A stretch of 64,000 nucleotides of DNA from Lachnospiraceae bacterium. Its GTDB lineage: Bacteria > Bacillota > Clostridia > Lachnospirales > Lachnospiraceae. The translations under genes and the position numbers were made by a program. Below are positions 29,955 to 39,226 of this stretch, piece after piece (within the stretch, counting starts at the first letter, position 1; every line of letters begins with the position of its first letter). Below the pieces are notes generated by a model, which saw only the letters and a program-made list of their open reading frames with translations, ran no database searches and was not told where the DNA came from. Location of the stretch: assembly GCA_017500935.1 (NCBI GenBank), contig JAFVXW010000073.1, positions 1-64,000 of the forward strand. Reading direction: 5' to 3'.

Positions 29955-31346
29955 ATGATGAGTTCAAATCAGAAACCTATCCCCAAATTTGGTGTAAAAG
30001 ACCAGATCGGCTATGTATTCGGTGATATGGCCGGCAGCTTTGTGAACCTTTTTGTAGATGCTTATTTCCTGACCTTCTGTACCTATGCACTGGGTATTGA
30101 AGCAGGCTGGATGGCATCCCTGTTCCTGGTGGCACGTCTTTGGGATGCCGTTAATGACCCGATTATCGGTACCTTCCCCGACCGCTGGAGACTTGGAAAG
30201 AGCGGCAACAAGTTCACTCCCTGGATCAAACTGTTTATGATCCCTCTGGCATTATCCGGTGTGCTGTGTTTTTCAAAGGTTCCGTTTGAAGGCGTGATGC
30301 TGCATGCGTGGGTAGCATTTGCCTACATTTTGTTTGGTATGAGCTATACCGGTACCAGTATGCCCTTTGGCGCGATGGCAAACGTGGTTTCCACAGACCC
30401 TGTAGACAGAAGTAAGTTAAGCCGTGCCCGCAGTATCGGCGGCGGTCTGGTAGGCGCGGTTGCACTGGGTATGGTTCCCGTATTTTGCTTTGATAAAGAT
30501 GAAAACATTCTGCCCGAAAGATTTACACTGCTGGCAATTATCTTTGGTGTACTTTGCGTGATCAGTTATCTGCTGCTTTGCACCATGACCAAAGAGCGTG
30601 TACGCGAAGTGAAAAAAGAAGGCGAAAAGTTTGAATACAAAAAGGTTATCAAGGCTGCTTTAAAGAACCGCCCTCTGATCGGTGTTATGATCGCAACCAT
30701 CGGTTCCATGCTGACCATCACCGGTTCCAGCCAGACCTACAGCTATATTTATAAGGAAGTTTATCACAATACCGACATGATCACGATCTCCACCATGGCA
30801 GCAATGCCTTTTATGATCGTGGTATTCCCGCTGATCCCCAAGATGGTAAGAAAGTTCGGCAAAAGAAACGTGATCCTGATCACCAGTGCTGTCAGCTTTG
30901 CATTCAGCATGGTAAAACTGATCTTCTTTATTGACAATGTTGTACTCTATACCGTACTCAATATCTGTACCATGATCGGTCAGACTGCATTTACCATGCT
31001 TATCTGGGCTCTGGTTTCCGACTGTCTGGATTACAGCGAATGGAAGACCGGCGTGCGCAGCGACGGCAGTATGTACAGCCTGTATACCTTCAGCCGTAAG
31101 ATCGGTTCCACCGTGGCATCCACCGGCATTGCAGCCAGCCTTGGTCTTGTAGGTTATGTATCCGGTCTGAACGTGGTGCAGACTCCCGAAGCGGTCAAAG
31201 GCATTTACTATGTATGCAATGCGATTCCCGCGATCTGCTATGCGCTGCAGCTGATCGGTATCGGTCTGATCTTTAACCTGGACAAGAAGAAAACCGATGA
31301 AATGTACAGCGAAATGGAAAAGATCCGCGAAGCAAAGAACGCATAA
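29955..31346 (+). CDS. GPH-family sugar:cation symporter
   Basis: Membrane transporter of 463 residues with about twelve hydrophobic segments. The N-terminal KFGVKDQIGYVFGDMAGSFV and WDAVNDPIIG motifs mark the glycoside-pentoside-hexuronide (GPH) branch of the major facilitator superfamily, which takes up sugars or glycosides with sodium or protons. The ATG ATG start follows AAAGGAGAG. First gene of an operon with an amidohydrolase and a carboxylesterase, so the cargo may be an ester- or acyl-bearing glycoside. Confidence 0.88.
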   Translation: MMSSNQKPIPKFGVKDQIGYVFGDMAGSFVNLFVDAYFLTFCTYALGIEAGWMASLFLVARLWDAVNDPIIGTFPDRWRLGKSGNKFTPWIKLFMIPLALSGVLCFSKVPFEGVMLHAWVAFAYILFGMSYTGTSMPFGAMANVVSTDPVDRSKLSRARSIGGGLVGAVALGMVPVFCFDKDENILPERFTLLAIIFGVLCVISYLLLCTMTKERVREVKKEGEKFEYKKVIKAALKNRPLIGVMIATIGSMLTITGSSQTYSYIYKEVYHNTDMITISTMAAMPFMIVVFPLIPKMVRKFGKRNVILITSAVSFAFSMVKLIFFIDNVVLYTVLNICTMIGQTAFTMLIWALVSDCLDYSEWKTGVRSDGSMYSLYTFSRKIGSTVASTGIAASLGLVGYVSGLNVVQTPEAVKGIYYVCNAIPAICYALQLIGIGLIFNLDKKKTDEMYSEMEKIREAKNA

Positions 31347-31361
31347 AAAGCAGGAAAAAAG

Positions 31362-32225
31362 ATGAAAAAAATAGATCTGCACATGCATATCATGACGGTA
31401 TGCAATCTTCCGAAAATCGGGAAGTTTAATCTTTCCGGTCCCAAAAAGATGATCGCGCATATGCAGGAGCTTGGCATCGAAAAGGCGGTGCTGATGTCCT
31501 CCGGTGAAAAAAAGATCCCTTTTGGCAAAAACAGTGTCTGTCAGAAAATCTGTCAGAAATATCCGCAGTATTTTGCATGGATGTGTATGCTGGACGAAAA
31601 GGACAAAGACACGGTTTATGACAGACTGGCCGAATATAAAAGGCAGGGAGCTGTCGGTGTCGGGGAACTGACCATCAACAAAAAGCTGAATGATCCTTTT
31701 TTGCAGGAAGTATTTGCGGCAGCGCAGAAGCTTCAGATGCCGGTGACCATTCACATGAGCCCGGAAGAGGGATTTTCCTACGGTGTTGTGGATGAACCCA
31801 GACTGCCGCTTCTGGAAGAAGTGCTGAAGGCATATCCTGAACTGAAGATCCTGGGACACAGTCAGACCTTCTGGATCGAGATGAGTGCGGATGCGCCTGA
31901 CGGAAAGGAAGAGAGAAACAGCTGGGGGCAGGGACCTGTAAAGGAAGGCGGCCGTGTGCCGGAGCTTTTTGAAAAGTATCCCAATCTTTACGGGGATTTA
32001 AGTGCCAACAGCGCCGGACAGGCGATCATGCGTGATCCTGCATTCGGACTGGCATTTCTGGAAAAATATGCGGACAGACTTTTGTTTGCAACCGATATGG
32101 TAAATGCAGACATGGTATTTCCGCTGGGCGCATGGCTGGATGAACAGGTGAAAAACGGCAGTTTAAGCTGCAGTGCATACGAAAAGATCTGCCGGAAAAA
32201 TGCGCAGCAAATCTTTGGCTTGTAA
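31362..32225 (+). CDS. amidohydrolase-2-type TIM-barrel enzyme
   Basis: A 287-residue metal-dependent hydrolase or decarboxylase-like protein. DLHMH at 5-9 supplies His7 and His9; VTIHMS near 143, ILGHSQ near 168 and the C-terminal FATDMV aspartate complete the usual metal set of the amidohydrolase-2 family. Relatives act on lactones, aromatic acids or carbohydrates; the substrate here is unknown. It begins 15 bases after the transporter gene and precedes the carboxylesterase, so it is likely part of the same catabolic route. Confidence 0.75.
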   Translation: MKKIDLHMHIMTVCNLPKIGKFNLSGPKKMIAHMQELGIEKAVLMSSGEKKIPFGKNSVCQKICQKYPQYFAWMCMLDEKDKDTVYDRLAEYKRQGAVGVGELTINKKLNDPFLQEVFAAAQKLQMPVTIHMSPEEGFSYGVVDEPRLPLLEEVLKAYPELKILGHSQTFWIEMSADAPDGKEERNSWGQGPVKEGGRVPELFEKYPNLYGDLSANSAGQAIMRDPAFGLAFLEKYADRLLFATDMVNADMVFPLGAWLDEQVKNGSLSCSAYEKICRKNAQQIFGL

Positions 32226-32255
32226 GTAATTGACTTAATAGAAAAGGATAAGAGT

Positions 32256-33632
32256 ATGGCGCGTACAATTATGACAAAGTGCGGAGAAATCCGCGGCACA
32301 GCCTGTCAGTGGGAAGGCGTGACGGCCTTTAAGGGAATCCGTTATGCCACGGCAGGACGCTGGGAATATCCACAGATTGTGACTGGCTGGGAGGGTGTTT
32401 ACGATGCATCTGCATACGGAAACTGCAGCTATCAGCCCAGAGCGTTTTACAATGAAGCAGAAGTTCCCGCCAAGGCTTTTTATTACAATGAATTCAGAAA
32501 AGGGGAAACCTATACCTACAGTGATGACTGCCTGTTTTTGAATATCTGGGTACCCGACAGTGCAGAATGCGGCAGCGATCTGCCTGTGATCTTTTATATT
32601 CACGGCGGCGGTTATACCGGAGGATGCGGTCACGAAAAGCATTTTGACGGCCCTGTGTGGCCCACAAAGGGCGTGATCGCCGTTACCTGCAATTACCGTC
32701 TTGGCCCTATGGGATATCTGTGTCTGCCGCAGCTGGAAGCAGAAGCCGGACATACCGGCAATTACGGTATGTTTGACCAGATCACAGCGCTGCAGTGGGT
32801 CAGAGACAACATCAGGGAGTTTGGCGGTGATCCTGAAAATATCACGGTCATGGGACAGAGCGCAGGCGCGATGAGTGTTTTGAATCTCTGCATCAGCCCG
32901 CTGACAGACGGCATGTTTGCAAAAGCAGTGATGCATTCCGGCGGCGGTGTAAGCAAAGTCATGAACAGCAAAGCAACGGTACAGGATCGTTTTGCATTCT
33001 GGCAGCAGGTCATGACAGAAGCAGGCTGCTCTACGCTGCAGCAGCTGCGGGAGCTGGATATACAGAAACTGTTTGAAGTCTGGCAGAAACTCAAAAAGGC
33101 CAATCCCAAATACGGTATGGCGGCATCTCCCTGTATTGACGGTATCGCCCTGACGATGTCCGGAATGGAAGCGGCTAAGCAGGGACTGCAGAAAGATATT
33201 CCGTATATGATGGGTTCCACCAGTCAGGATATGGCGCCGCCGATCATTTCCGATATGGCCAAAAACTGGTGTATTTTACAGAATAAACAGAAAAAACAGC
33301 CTTCATACTGCTGGTTTTTTGACAGACAGCTTCCGGGAGATAAAAACGGCGCATGGCATTCCAGTGAACTTTGGTATTTCTTTGGAACCTTAAAAAACTG
33401 CTGGAGACCGTTTACAGCGCATGACGAACAGATCAGTGATCTGATGACAGAAGCACTGTGCAATTTTGCAAAACAGGGAGAACCAAACGGCGGAAAGATA
33501 AATGGCTGGATGCCCACCGGCGCTTCCTCAAAAAAGATGCTGGTGTGGGGAGAAAAGCTGCCGCAGATGGGAAAACCCTGTAAGGCAAAACTGTGGTATA
33601 CCATGTTTACCAACAAAGCAGTCGGTGAGTAA
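32256..33632 (+). CDS. type-B carboxylesterase
   Basis: Cytoplasmic carboxylesterase of 458 residues. FYIHGGGY at about 113-120 is the oxyanion hole, Ser202 in GQSAGAMS the nucleophile, and His in NGAWHSSELWYFF the likely catalytic histidine. The N-terminal GIRYA and DCLFLNIW motifs fit the type-B family. Shorter than the 490-550 residues common in the family. Third gene of the GPH operon; it may cleave acyl or aromatic esters from the imported compound. A strong terminator follows. Confidence 0.85.
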   Translation: MARTIMTKCGEIRGTACQWEGVTAFKGIRYATAGRWEYPQIVTGWEGVYDASAYGNCSYQPRAFYNEAEVPAKAFYYNEFRKGETYTYSDDCLFLNIWVPDSAECGSDLPVIFYIHGGGYTGGCGHEKHFDGPVWPTKGVIAVTCNYRLGPMGYLCLPQLEAEAGHTGNYGMFDQITALQWVRDNIREFGGDPENITVMGQSAGAMSVLNLCISPLTDGMFAKAVMHSGGGVSKVMNSKATVQDRFAFWQQVMTEAGCSTLQQLRELDIQKLFEVWQKLKKANPKYGMAASPCIDGIALTMSGMEAAKQGLQKDIPYMMGSTSQDMAPPIISDMAKNWCILQNKQKKQPSYCWFFDRQLPGDKNGAWHSSELWYFFGTLKNCWRPFTAHDEQISDLMTEALCNFAKQGEPNGGKINGWMPTGASSKKMLVWGEKLPQMGKPCKAKLWYTMFTNKAVGE

Positions 33633-33674
33633 GATAAAAACATACAATCTGACGAAAAGAATTTGAGACAAGTG

Positions 33675-33717
33675 AAAAAAGTTCTCAAAGCTTATGGCTT
33701 TGGGAACTTTTTTTTGG
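33675..33717 (+). terminator. terminator of the GPH operon
   Basis: A stem of about 16 bp (AAAAAGTTCTCAAAGC with GCTTTGGGAACTTTTT) with a TTAT loop, ending in an eleven-base T run. Confidence 0.9.
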
Positions 33718-33728
33718 CGTTTCGTGGA

Positions 33729-33757
33729 TTGTTTTTCAAAAAAAGGGGGCGTATACT
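33729..33757 (+). promoter_or_regulatory. promoter of the antiporter gene
   Basis: TTGTTT at 33729-33734 and TATACT at 33752-33757 with a 17-base spacer, 45 bases before the GTG start. Confidence 0.6.
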
Positions 33758-33801
33758 TTTTCTGTTCATGAAAGAATTCATGGCAGAAAGAAGGATTTAC
33801 T

Positions 33802-35100
33802 GTGAATACATTATTATCTGTATCAATCGCACTTTTGGCAGGTCTTTTAATGACCCGTTTATTTAAACCGTTAAAGCTGCCGTCTGTTACAGCATATCTG
33901 ATGGCGGGCGTGCTGATCGGTCCTTATTGTATGGGGGCGCTTGGCATTGAGGGACTTGGCTTTCCTGCAATGGAAAATGTAAGCCGTCTGGCACTTGTTT
34001 CTGAAGTGGCGCTGGGCTTTATCGCTTTTTCCATCGGTAATGAGTTCCGTGTGGAAGAACTGAAAAAGACAGGCAGACAGGCTCTGGTGATCGGTGTCTT
34101 TCAGGCGCTGGTGGCAACTTTATTTGTAGATATCGCACTGTTTGCGGTGCATTATTTTATGCCGGATAAGCTTTCTCTGGCGCAGGTTCTGACATTGGGC
34201 GCGATCGCGACTGCAACTGCTCCTGCGGCAACCCTGATGGTTGTACGTCAGTATAAGGCTAAGGGACCGCTTACCAGTCTGCTCTTGCCCATCGTAGCAC
34301 TGGATGACGCGGTAGGTCTTGTGGTGTTTGCGGTAAGCTTTGGTATTGCCAAGACACTGGTCAGCGGCAATGTGGATGTGATCTCCATTATTTTAAATCC
34401 CCTGATCGAGATCGTATGTTCCCTGCTGCTGGGTGCAGTGATGGGATGGATCTTAACCCAGCTGGAAAAAATGTTCAACTCCAACACAAACCGTCTGAAT
34501 CTGACGATCGCGTTTGTGTTTCTGACAACCTCTCTTTCCATGCTGAAGTTTGAGATCGGCTCTGTACATATCGGATTTTCCTCTCTGCTGGTATGTATGA
34601 TGCTGGGAACCGTATTCTGCAATATCTGTCCGTTATCCCATGATCTGATGGATGCATCCGACAGATGGACCTCTCCGCTGTTTGCGCTGTTTTTTGTGAT
34701 CAGCGGTGCTGAGCTGGAACTGGGCGTGTTTGCAGATATGGCGATCGTATTTATTGGCATTGTGTATATTTTATTCCGTTCCGCGGGAAAATATTATGGG
34801 GCATATGCAAGTGCAAAGCTTACGAAATGTTCCCCTTCCATCTGCAAATATCTGGGTATCACCCTGCTGCCCCAGGCCGGTGTGGCGCTGGGCATGTGTA
34901 CCACTGCGATGCAGCTGGGCGCACAGGGAAATCTGATCAGAAATATTACACTGTTTGCGGTTCTTATCTATGAAGTATTCGGACCTGTTATGACCAGAGA
35001 GGCTCTCAAGGCTGCCGGAGATATTCAGCCGATGTCTGACGAAGTGAAAAATCGCCGTCAGAATAAGCTGGAAGCTGCGAAAACAAAAAAGAACCAGTAA
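33802..35100 (+). CDS. CPA2/Kef-type cation:proton antiporter
   Basis: Membrane protein of 432 residues with about twelve hydrophobic helices. The AYLMAGVLIGPYCMGALG opening and the segment LLPIVALDDAVGLVVFAVSFG, with paired aspartates in helix 5-6, are typical of CPA2 sodium or potassium antiporters (Kef/NapA type). There is no C-terminal RCK or TrkA-N domain. The start is GTG after AAGGAT. It stands alone, with its own promoter. Confidence 0.85.
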   Translation: MNTLLSVSIALLAGLLMTRLFKPLKLPSVTAYLMAGVLIGPYCMGALGIEGLGFPAMENVSRLALVSEVALGFIAFSIGNEFRVEELKKTGRQALVIGVFQALVATLFVDIALFAVHYFMPDKLSLAQVLTLGAIATATAPAATLMVVRQYKAKGPLTSLLLPIVALDDAVGLVVFAVSFGIAKTLVSGNVDVISIILNPLIEIVCSLLLGAVMGWILTQLEKMFNSNTNRLNLTIAFVFLTTSLSMLKFEIGSVHIGFSSLLVCMMLGTVFCNICPLSHDLMDASDRWTSPLFALFFVISGAELELGVFADMAIVFIGIVYILFRSAGKYYGAYASAKLTKCSPSICKYLGITLLPQAGVALGMCTTAMQLGAQGNLIRNITLFAVLIYEVFGPVMTREALKAAGDIQPMSDEVKNRRQNKLEAAKTKKNQ

Positions 35101-35127
35101 CAGTTACAAAGTGTCACAGCTTAACTG

Positions 35128-35156
35128 TTGACGTAGAAAAAAAAGAAGAATATACT
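35128..35156 (+). promoter_or_regulatory. promoter of the inositol-monophosphatase-like gene
   Basis: TTGACG at 35128-35133 and TATACT at 35151-35156, 17-base spacing. Confidence 0.7.
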
Positions 35157-35173
35157 GAAATTACAGCATTAAA

Positions 35174-35209
35174 CGGAGGTTTTTCATACAGAGGGAAACC
35201 TCCGATTTT
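35174..35209 (+). promoter_or_regulatory. leader hairpin before the inositol-monophosphatase-like gene
   Basis: A 9-bp stem CGGAGGTTT (35174-35182) with AAACCTCCG (35196-35204), then ATTTTC. It lies between the promoter and the ribosome site, so it could be a weak attenuator or an mRNA stabiliser. Confidence 0.4.
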
Positions 35210-35229
35210 CATATACAGGAGTGTTTGGA

Positions 35230-36021
35230 ATGACAGAAATGGAAAAAAAGACAGGAGTTTCTCTGGATGCGGTCTGCGGGATCGTCAGACAGGCAGGGGC
35301 ATTGTTTTTAAATCGCGAAGCCGTATCCCGCACCACAGAGAAGGGCAGAGCTGATTTTGTGACCGAAGTGGATGTTGAAGTTCAGCAGTTTGTGCGTGAC
35401 AGGCTGGCAGAAGCCTATCCGGAAGTACAGTTTGTCAGTGAGGAAAAAGATAATGACGATGTGAACCGTCAGGGACTGATGTGGGTGCTGGATCCGGTTG
35501 ACGGAACCACCAATCTGATCCATGATTACCGGGCAAGCGCAATTTCACTGGCACTGATGAATCAGGGAGAGTCCGTGATGGGGATTATTTACAACCCCTA
35601 TCGGAACGAAATGTATACCGCCCAAAAAGGTTATGGCGCTTTTTGCAATGGTAAGCAGATTCGTATAAGCAGGATCACGGACATGGAGCACAGTCTGATT
35701 TCCATCGGAACTTCTCCCTATTATAAAGAGATGGCAGCGGATAATTTCAGACTGTTTGAAAAGATATATGCTGACTGTGTGGATATCCGCCGGTGCGGTT
35801 CTGCTGCAGTGGATCTGTCTGATGTGGCTGCCGGCCGGCTGGAGGCTTATTTTGAGAAAAGACTCAAGCTCTGGGATTTTGCGGCAGGGATGCTTCTGGT
35901 AACGGAAGCAGGCGGTCTGGTGTTAAACTGTGACGGCGGTCCGGTGCGCTGCGATATGGTGGAAGACATTGTGGCAGGAGTGCCGGAAATCGTCAGATTG
36001 CTTACAGGTAACTATTTTTAA
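35230..36021 (+). CDS. inositol monophosphatase-family phosphatase
   Basis: Magnesium- or lithium-sensitive sugar phosphatase fold, 263 residues. FVSEEKD, the metal motif LDPVDGTTNLIH and the C-terminal LWDFAAGMLLVTEAGG are all present. Family members hydrolyse inositol-1-phosphate, fructose-1,6-bisphosphate or PAP; the exact substrate is open. The ATG at 35230 is preferred over GTG at 35221 because AGGAG lies eight bases before it and the GTG overlaps that site. Confidence 0.88.
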   Translation: MTEMEKKTGVSLDAVCGIVRQAGALFLNREAVSRTTEKGRADFVTEVDVEVQQFVRDRLAEAYPEVQFVSEEKDNDDVNRQGLMWVLDPVDGTTNLIHDYRASAISLALMNQGESVMGIIYNPYRNEMYTAQKGYGAFCNGKQIRISRITDMEHSLISIGTSPYYKEMAADNFRLFEKIYADCVDIRRCGSAAVDLSDVAAGRLEAYFEKRLKLWDFAAGMLLVTEAGGLVLNCDGGPVRCDMVEDIVAGVPEIVRLLTGNYF

Positions 36022-36048
36022 TATTTTCAGGGAAAGAAGTGGCAGATT

Positions 36049-36930
36049 ATGAAAACAAACAAATATGAACAGGTATTTAAATATGGAAAGAAGCTGTTTA
36101 CGATCATAGCGGGCAATGCATTGCTGGCGTTTGCCATCTGTGCCTTTGTTGTACCCAATGATTTTATTCTGGGCGGCGCAAGCGGTATTTCCCTGGCGCT
36201 TCAGAACTGGCTGGGAATCAGACTGTCTGTGATTTCAGCGGTGATCAACACCTTCTTTTTCCTGGTTGGCTGGGCAGTCCTTGGCTGGGAATTTTCGGCG
36301 GCGTCACTGGTGTCCACGATCGTGTATCCGGTCATTGTGGCAGTTTTTGAAGAGGTGAATGCAAGCACCTGGTTTGAAGCTGACCAGACCATTTGTGCGC
36401 TGTTTGCCAGTGTACTGATCGGTGTCGGTGTGGGTCTTGTCATAAGAGTGGGCGGTTCCACCGGCGGAATGGACATTCCTTCCTGTATTCTGCAGAAATT
36501 CAAAGGCATTCCGGTGGGAACTTCCATGATGTATTTTGATACAACGATCGTTCTGGTACAGGTTCTCATTCAGGGAATCGACGGAATCTTATATGCGCTC
36601 CTGATCATTGTGATTTCCACTTCTGTGATCAACAAAACGATCATTTCCGGTGAAAGCAAGGTGGAACTGATTGTAATCTCCCCTGCTTTCGATGAGATCC
36701 GCAAAACGCTTCTTGAGGTATTTGATACCGGTGTTACATTTTTAAATATTGAGACCGGATATTACGGAGAAAAGCAGAAAGCGGTGTTTAGCGTGGTTTA
36801 TGCAAAAAAATATCCTAAAATCCGTGAAGCAATCTTAGAGATCGATCCCAAGGCCTTTATTGTAACGGCTGATGTTATGGAGGTTAACGGAAAAGGTTAT
36901 ACCATTGCCAGAACATACGGGGAAAAATAA
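36049..36930 (+). CDS. YitT-family membrane protein
   Basis: A 293-residue protein with five or six hydrophobic segments followed by a soluble C-terminal domain of about 80 residues (VTFLNIETGYYGEKQKAVF), the YitT layout (DUF161 plus DUF2179). ILGGASGISLALQNWLGI and GGSTGGMDIP are family motifs. The role of YitT proteins is not established. It follows the phosphatase by 27 bases, so the two may be co-transcribed. Confidence 0.88.
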   Translation: MKTNKYEQVFKYGKKLFTIIAGNALLAFAICAFVVPNDFILGGASGISLALQNWLGIRLSVISAVINTFFFLVGWAVLGWEFSAASLVSTIVYPVIVAVFEEVNASTWFEADQTICALFASVLIGVGVGLVIRVGGSTGGMDIPSCILQKFKGIPVGTSMMYFDTTIVLVQVLIQGIDGILYALLIIVISTSVINKTIISGESKVELIVISPAFDEIRKTLLEVFDTGVTFLNIETGYYGEKQKAVFSVVYAKKYPKIREAILEIDPKAFIVTADVMEVNGKGYTIARTYGEK

Positions 36931-36956
36931 AACTGTATTTTAATGGAGGGGCGGTT

Positions 36957-39143
36957 ATGGAAGAAAGATATCTGCGGGTAAGAGAAGAATTTGAGCGTTA
37001 TTACGCCTCATTTGATCCCGATACGGAGCGTCTGGTAAAGCTTCTGGATGAGCAGGTATGGGAAGCACCGGTGAAATATTCCTATGAGAAAAAAGCGCTG
37101 ATGCATGAACTGCTCTGCAGGGAATGCAAGGTGCATCTGTTTGAAAAATCGTCCTTTTTCTTTGAGATTTCTTCCGGAAGAGAGCGTTTTACCTGGGGCG
37201 GTCTGCAGTCTTTGGCAGGTTCCTATCTGCATGAAAAAACCAGCAGCCTGTGGCTGAACCTTTATGGAAAAGAAATGGAAAAAGACCGGGAAGAAGGTTT
37301 TTTATATGGATGGAACAATCCTGTGGGATTTGACCATCACTGTCCCAATTATGAGGTGATCCTGAATAAAGGTCTGTCCGGCATTATAAAAGAAGCGCAG
37401 CGGATGCTTGCGCAGCAGACAGATGCCCGTAAAAAAGCGTTTTATGAAAGTGTGATCAAAAGCAACAGGGCGCTGATCGCGCTGCAGCACCGTTTTGAAA
37501 CGGAAGCAATAAAACTTGCAGAAGAATCAAAAGATGAAATTAAAATTGCGCATTATAAAAAGATTGCCGCGGCAGCCGCAAGAGTACCGGAATATCCGGC
37601 GGAAAGCTTTTATGAAGGGCTTTGCGCGATTCTGTTTTACAGGGAATGCGCCTCTTCCATAGAAGGTCTGGGAATCAGCACCTTCGCGCTGCTGGACCGT
37701 ATGCTGGAGCCTTTGTATCAGGCGGATTTAAAGGCAGGACGGATCACAGAAAAGGAAGCACGCGATCTGCTGTGTGATCTGCTTTTGTATACAGACGGCC
37801 GTTTTGATGTACATAACAGCTTTCATGAGACTTCTACCACGATTGAGCTGGGCGGCTGTGATGAAAACGGCAATGCTGTTTATAATGATGTGACCCGGCT
37901 GGTGATGGAAGCCGTGATGACAGTCCGTTCTGTCAATACCAAGATTAATCTGCGTATTTCAAAGAAGCATCCGCAGGAATATCTGGAAAAAATTGCTCAG
38001 ATCCAGCTGGCAAATCTCCCCACGATCATGATGCATAATGATGATGTGCTGATCCCCGCCCGTATCAGACAGGGGCAGCAGATGGAGGATGTATGCAGAT
38101 ATGTGGGCTGCGGCTGTCATGAAGTGGTGTTGGCAGGCAGTGAAGTATGTACCCGGGCTGACACCTGGATCAACATGCCGCGTCTGCTGTTGGCCTTTAT
38201 GGAAAAACAGTCTGTCATGCCAAATGGCGCAGAGGATTTTGAGGCATTTCTGCAGGCCTATGTGCAGGAGGTAAAGGCCTATCACGAATATGTGGCGGCG
38301 GCAAAAAACAAATATGAAGCTTTGTGGTGTGAATATGATCCGTATCCGCTGTATTCCTCCACATTCCCGGACAGCCTTAGCAAAGGTCTTGACGTGACAG
38401 AGGGCGGTGCCGGATACAATACCACCATGTTTTCCATGCTGGGTACGGCGACGATGCTGGATTCACTGTATACTGTCAAAACGCTTGTATTTGAGCAAAA
38501 GCGTCTGACCATGCAGCAGTTTGTTCAGATTCTGAAGGATAATTACGACGGAAACGAAGTGCTTCGCCAGCAGATCATCCATCAGATTCCCAAATATGGC
38601 AATAATATTGAAGAAGTCAATCAGTTTGCTGCAAAGGTGCTTTCTGATCTGTCAAAGGTTTCCGGTCAGGAAAATGCGCGCGGCGGCAGATATATGCCTG
38701 CTTTTTACCCGCATGATATTTTCAGGCCCATGGGCGAACTGACAGGTGCAACACCGGATGGCCGCAAAGCGAAAGTGCCGCTGTCAAGAGGTGCTTCTCC
38801 CAGTGAATTTGTGCAGACAGACAGTCCTGTTTCCCTGCTGTTAAGTCTGGAAAACATAGATTTTACGGAATATGCGGATTCTTTCTGCGCAGAGTTGACA
38901 CTTCCCCAGCTGCCCGAAGGAGAAAAGGGCAGGGAGATTCTCTTAGCCATCATAAAGGTGTTTTTACAGGCAGGGGGCTCTTCCTTGCAGCTGAATATGC
39001 TGGATAAGGATATTCTGATCCGGGCCAAGGAAGATCCGGAGATGCACAAAAATGTCTGTGTCCGTGTCTGCGGCTACAGTGCATTGTTTGTAACGCTTGC
39101 AGAAAGCGTACAGAATGAGGTGATCGCGAGAGCAGTCAGATGA
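36957..39143 (+). CDS. glycyl radical enzyme of unknown substrate
   Basis: A 728-residue member of the pyruvate formate-lyase-like superfamily. The active-site cysteine loop reads GCGCHE with Cys387 and Glu389; the C-terminal radical loop is VRVCGYSALFV with Gly706. Spacing and length fit the glycyl radical enzymes. It lacks the adjacent Cys-Cys of pyruvate formate-lyase, so it is more like a dehydratase, C-C or C-N lyase, or hydroxyproline or choline-type branch, though motifs do not settle which. No activating radical SAM partner lies nearby; activation must be supplied in trans. The ATG follows GGAGGGG. A convergent terminator follows. Confidence 0.82.
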   Translation: MEERYLRVREEFERYYASFDPDTERLVKLLDEQVWEAPVKYSYEKKALMHELLCRECKVHLFEKSSFFFEISSGRERFTWGGLQSLAGSYLHEKTSSLWLNLYGKEMEKDREEGFLYGWNNPVGFDHHCPNYEVILNKGLSGIIKEAQRMLAQQTDARKKAFYESVIKSNRALIALQHRFETEAIKLAEESKDEIKIAHYKKIAAAAARVPEYPAESFYEGLCAILFYRECASSIEGLGISTFALLDRMLEPLYQADLKAGRITEKEARDLLCDLLLYTDGRFDVHNSFHETSTTIELGGCDENGNAVYNDVTRLVMEAVMTVRSVNTKINLRISKKHPQEYLEKIAQIQLANLPTIMMHNDDVLIPARIRQGQQMEDVCRYVGCGCHEVVLAGSEVCTRADTWINMPRLLLAFMEKQSVMPNGAEDFEAFLQAYVQEVKAYHEYVAAAKNKYEALWCEYDPYPLYSSTFPDSLSKGLDVTEGGAGYNTTMFSMLGTATMLDSLYTVKTLVFEQKRLTMQQFVQILKDNYDGNEVLRQQIIHQIPKYGNNIEEVNQFAAKVLSDLSKVSGQENARGGRYMPAFYPHDIFRPMGELTGATPDGRKAKVPLSRGASPSEFVQTDSPVSLLLSLENIDFTEYADSFCAELTLPQLPEGEKGREILLAIIKVFLQAGGSSLQLNMLDKDILIRAKEDPEMHKNVCVRVCGYSALFVTLAESVQNEVIARAVR

Positions 39144-39155
39144 TCAGAGCATAAT

Positions 39156-39203
39156 AAAGGCGTGACATACAGCTTCTGAAAGCTGTTGTGTCACGCCTTT
39201 TTC
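39156..39203. terminator. bidirectional terminator
   Basis: AAAGGCGTGACA and following bases pair with the mirror arm ending GTGTCACGCCTTTTT; serves the glycyl radical enzyme gene and the converging MATE gene. Confidence 0.85.
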
Positions 39204-39226
39204 AGATGTTATTTTATTCTCAGAGA

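Noticed and set aside
36957-39143. Assignment as pyruvate formate-lyase (pflB)
   Set aside because: The adjacent Cys-Cys pair is absent; the cysteine loop is GCGCHE.
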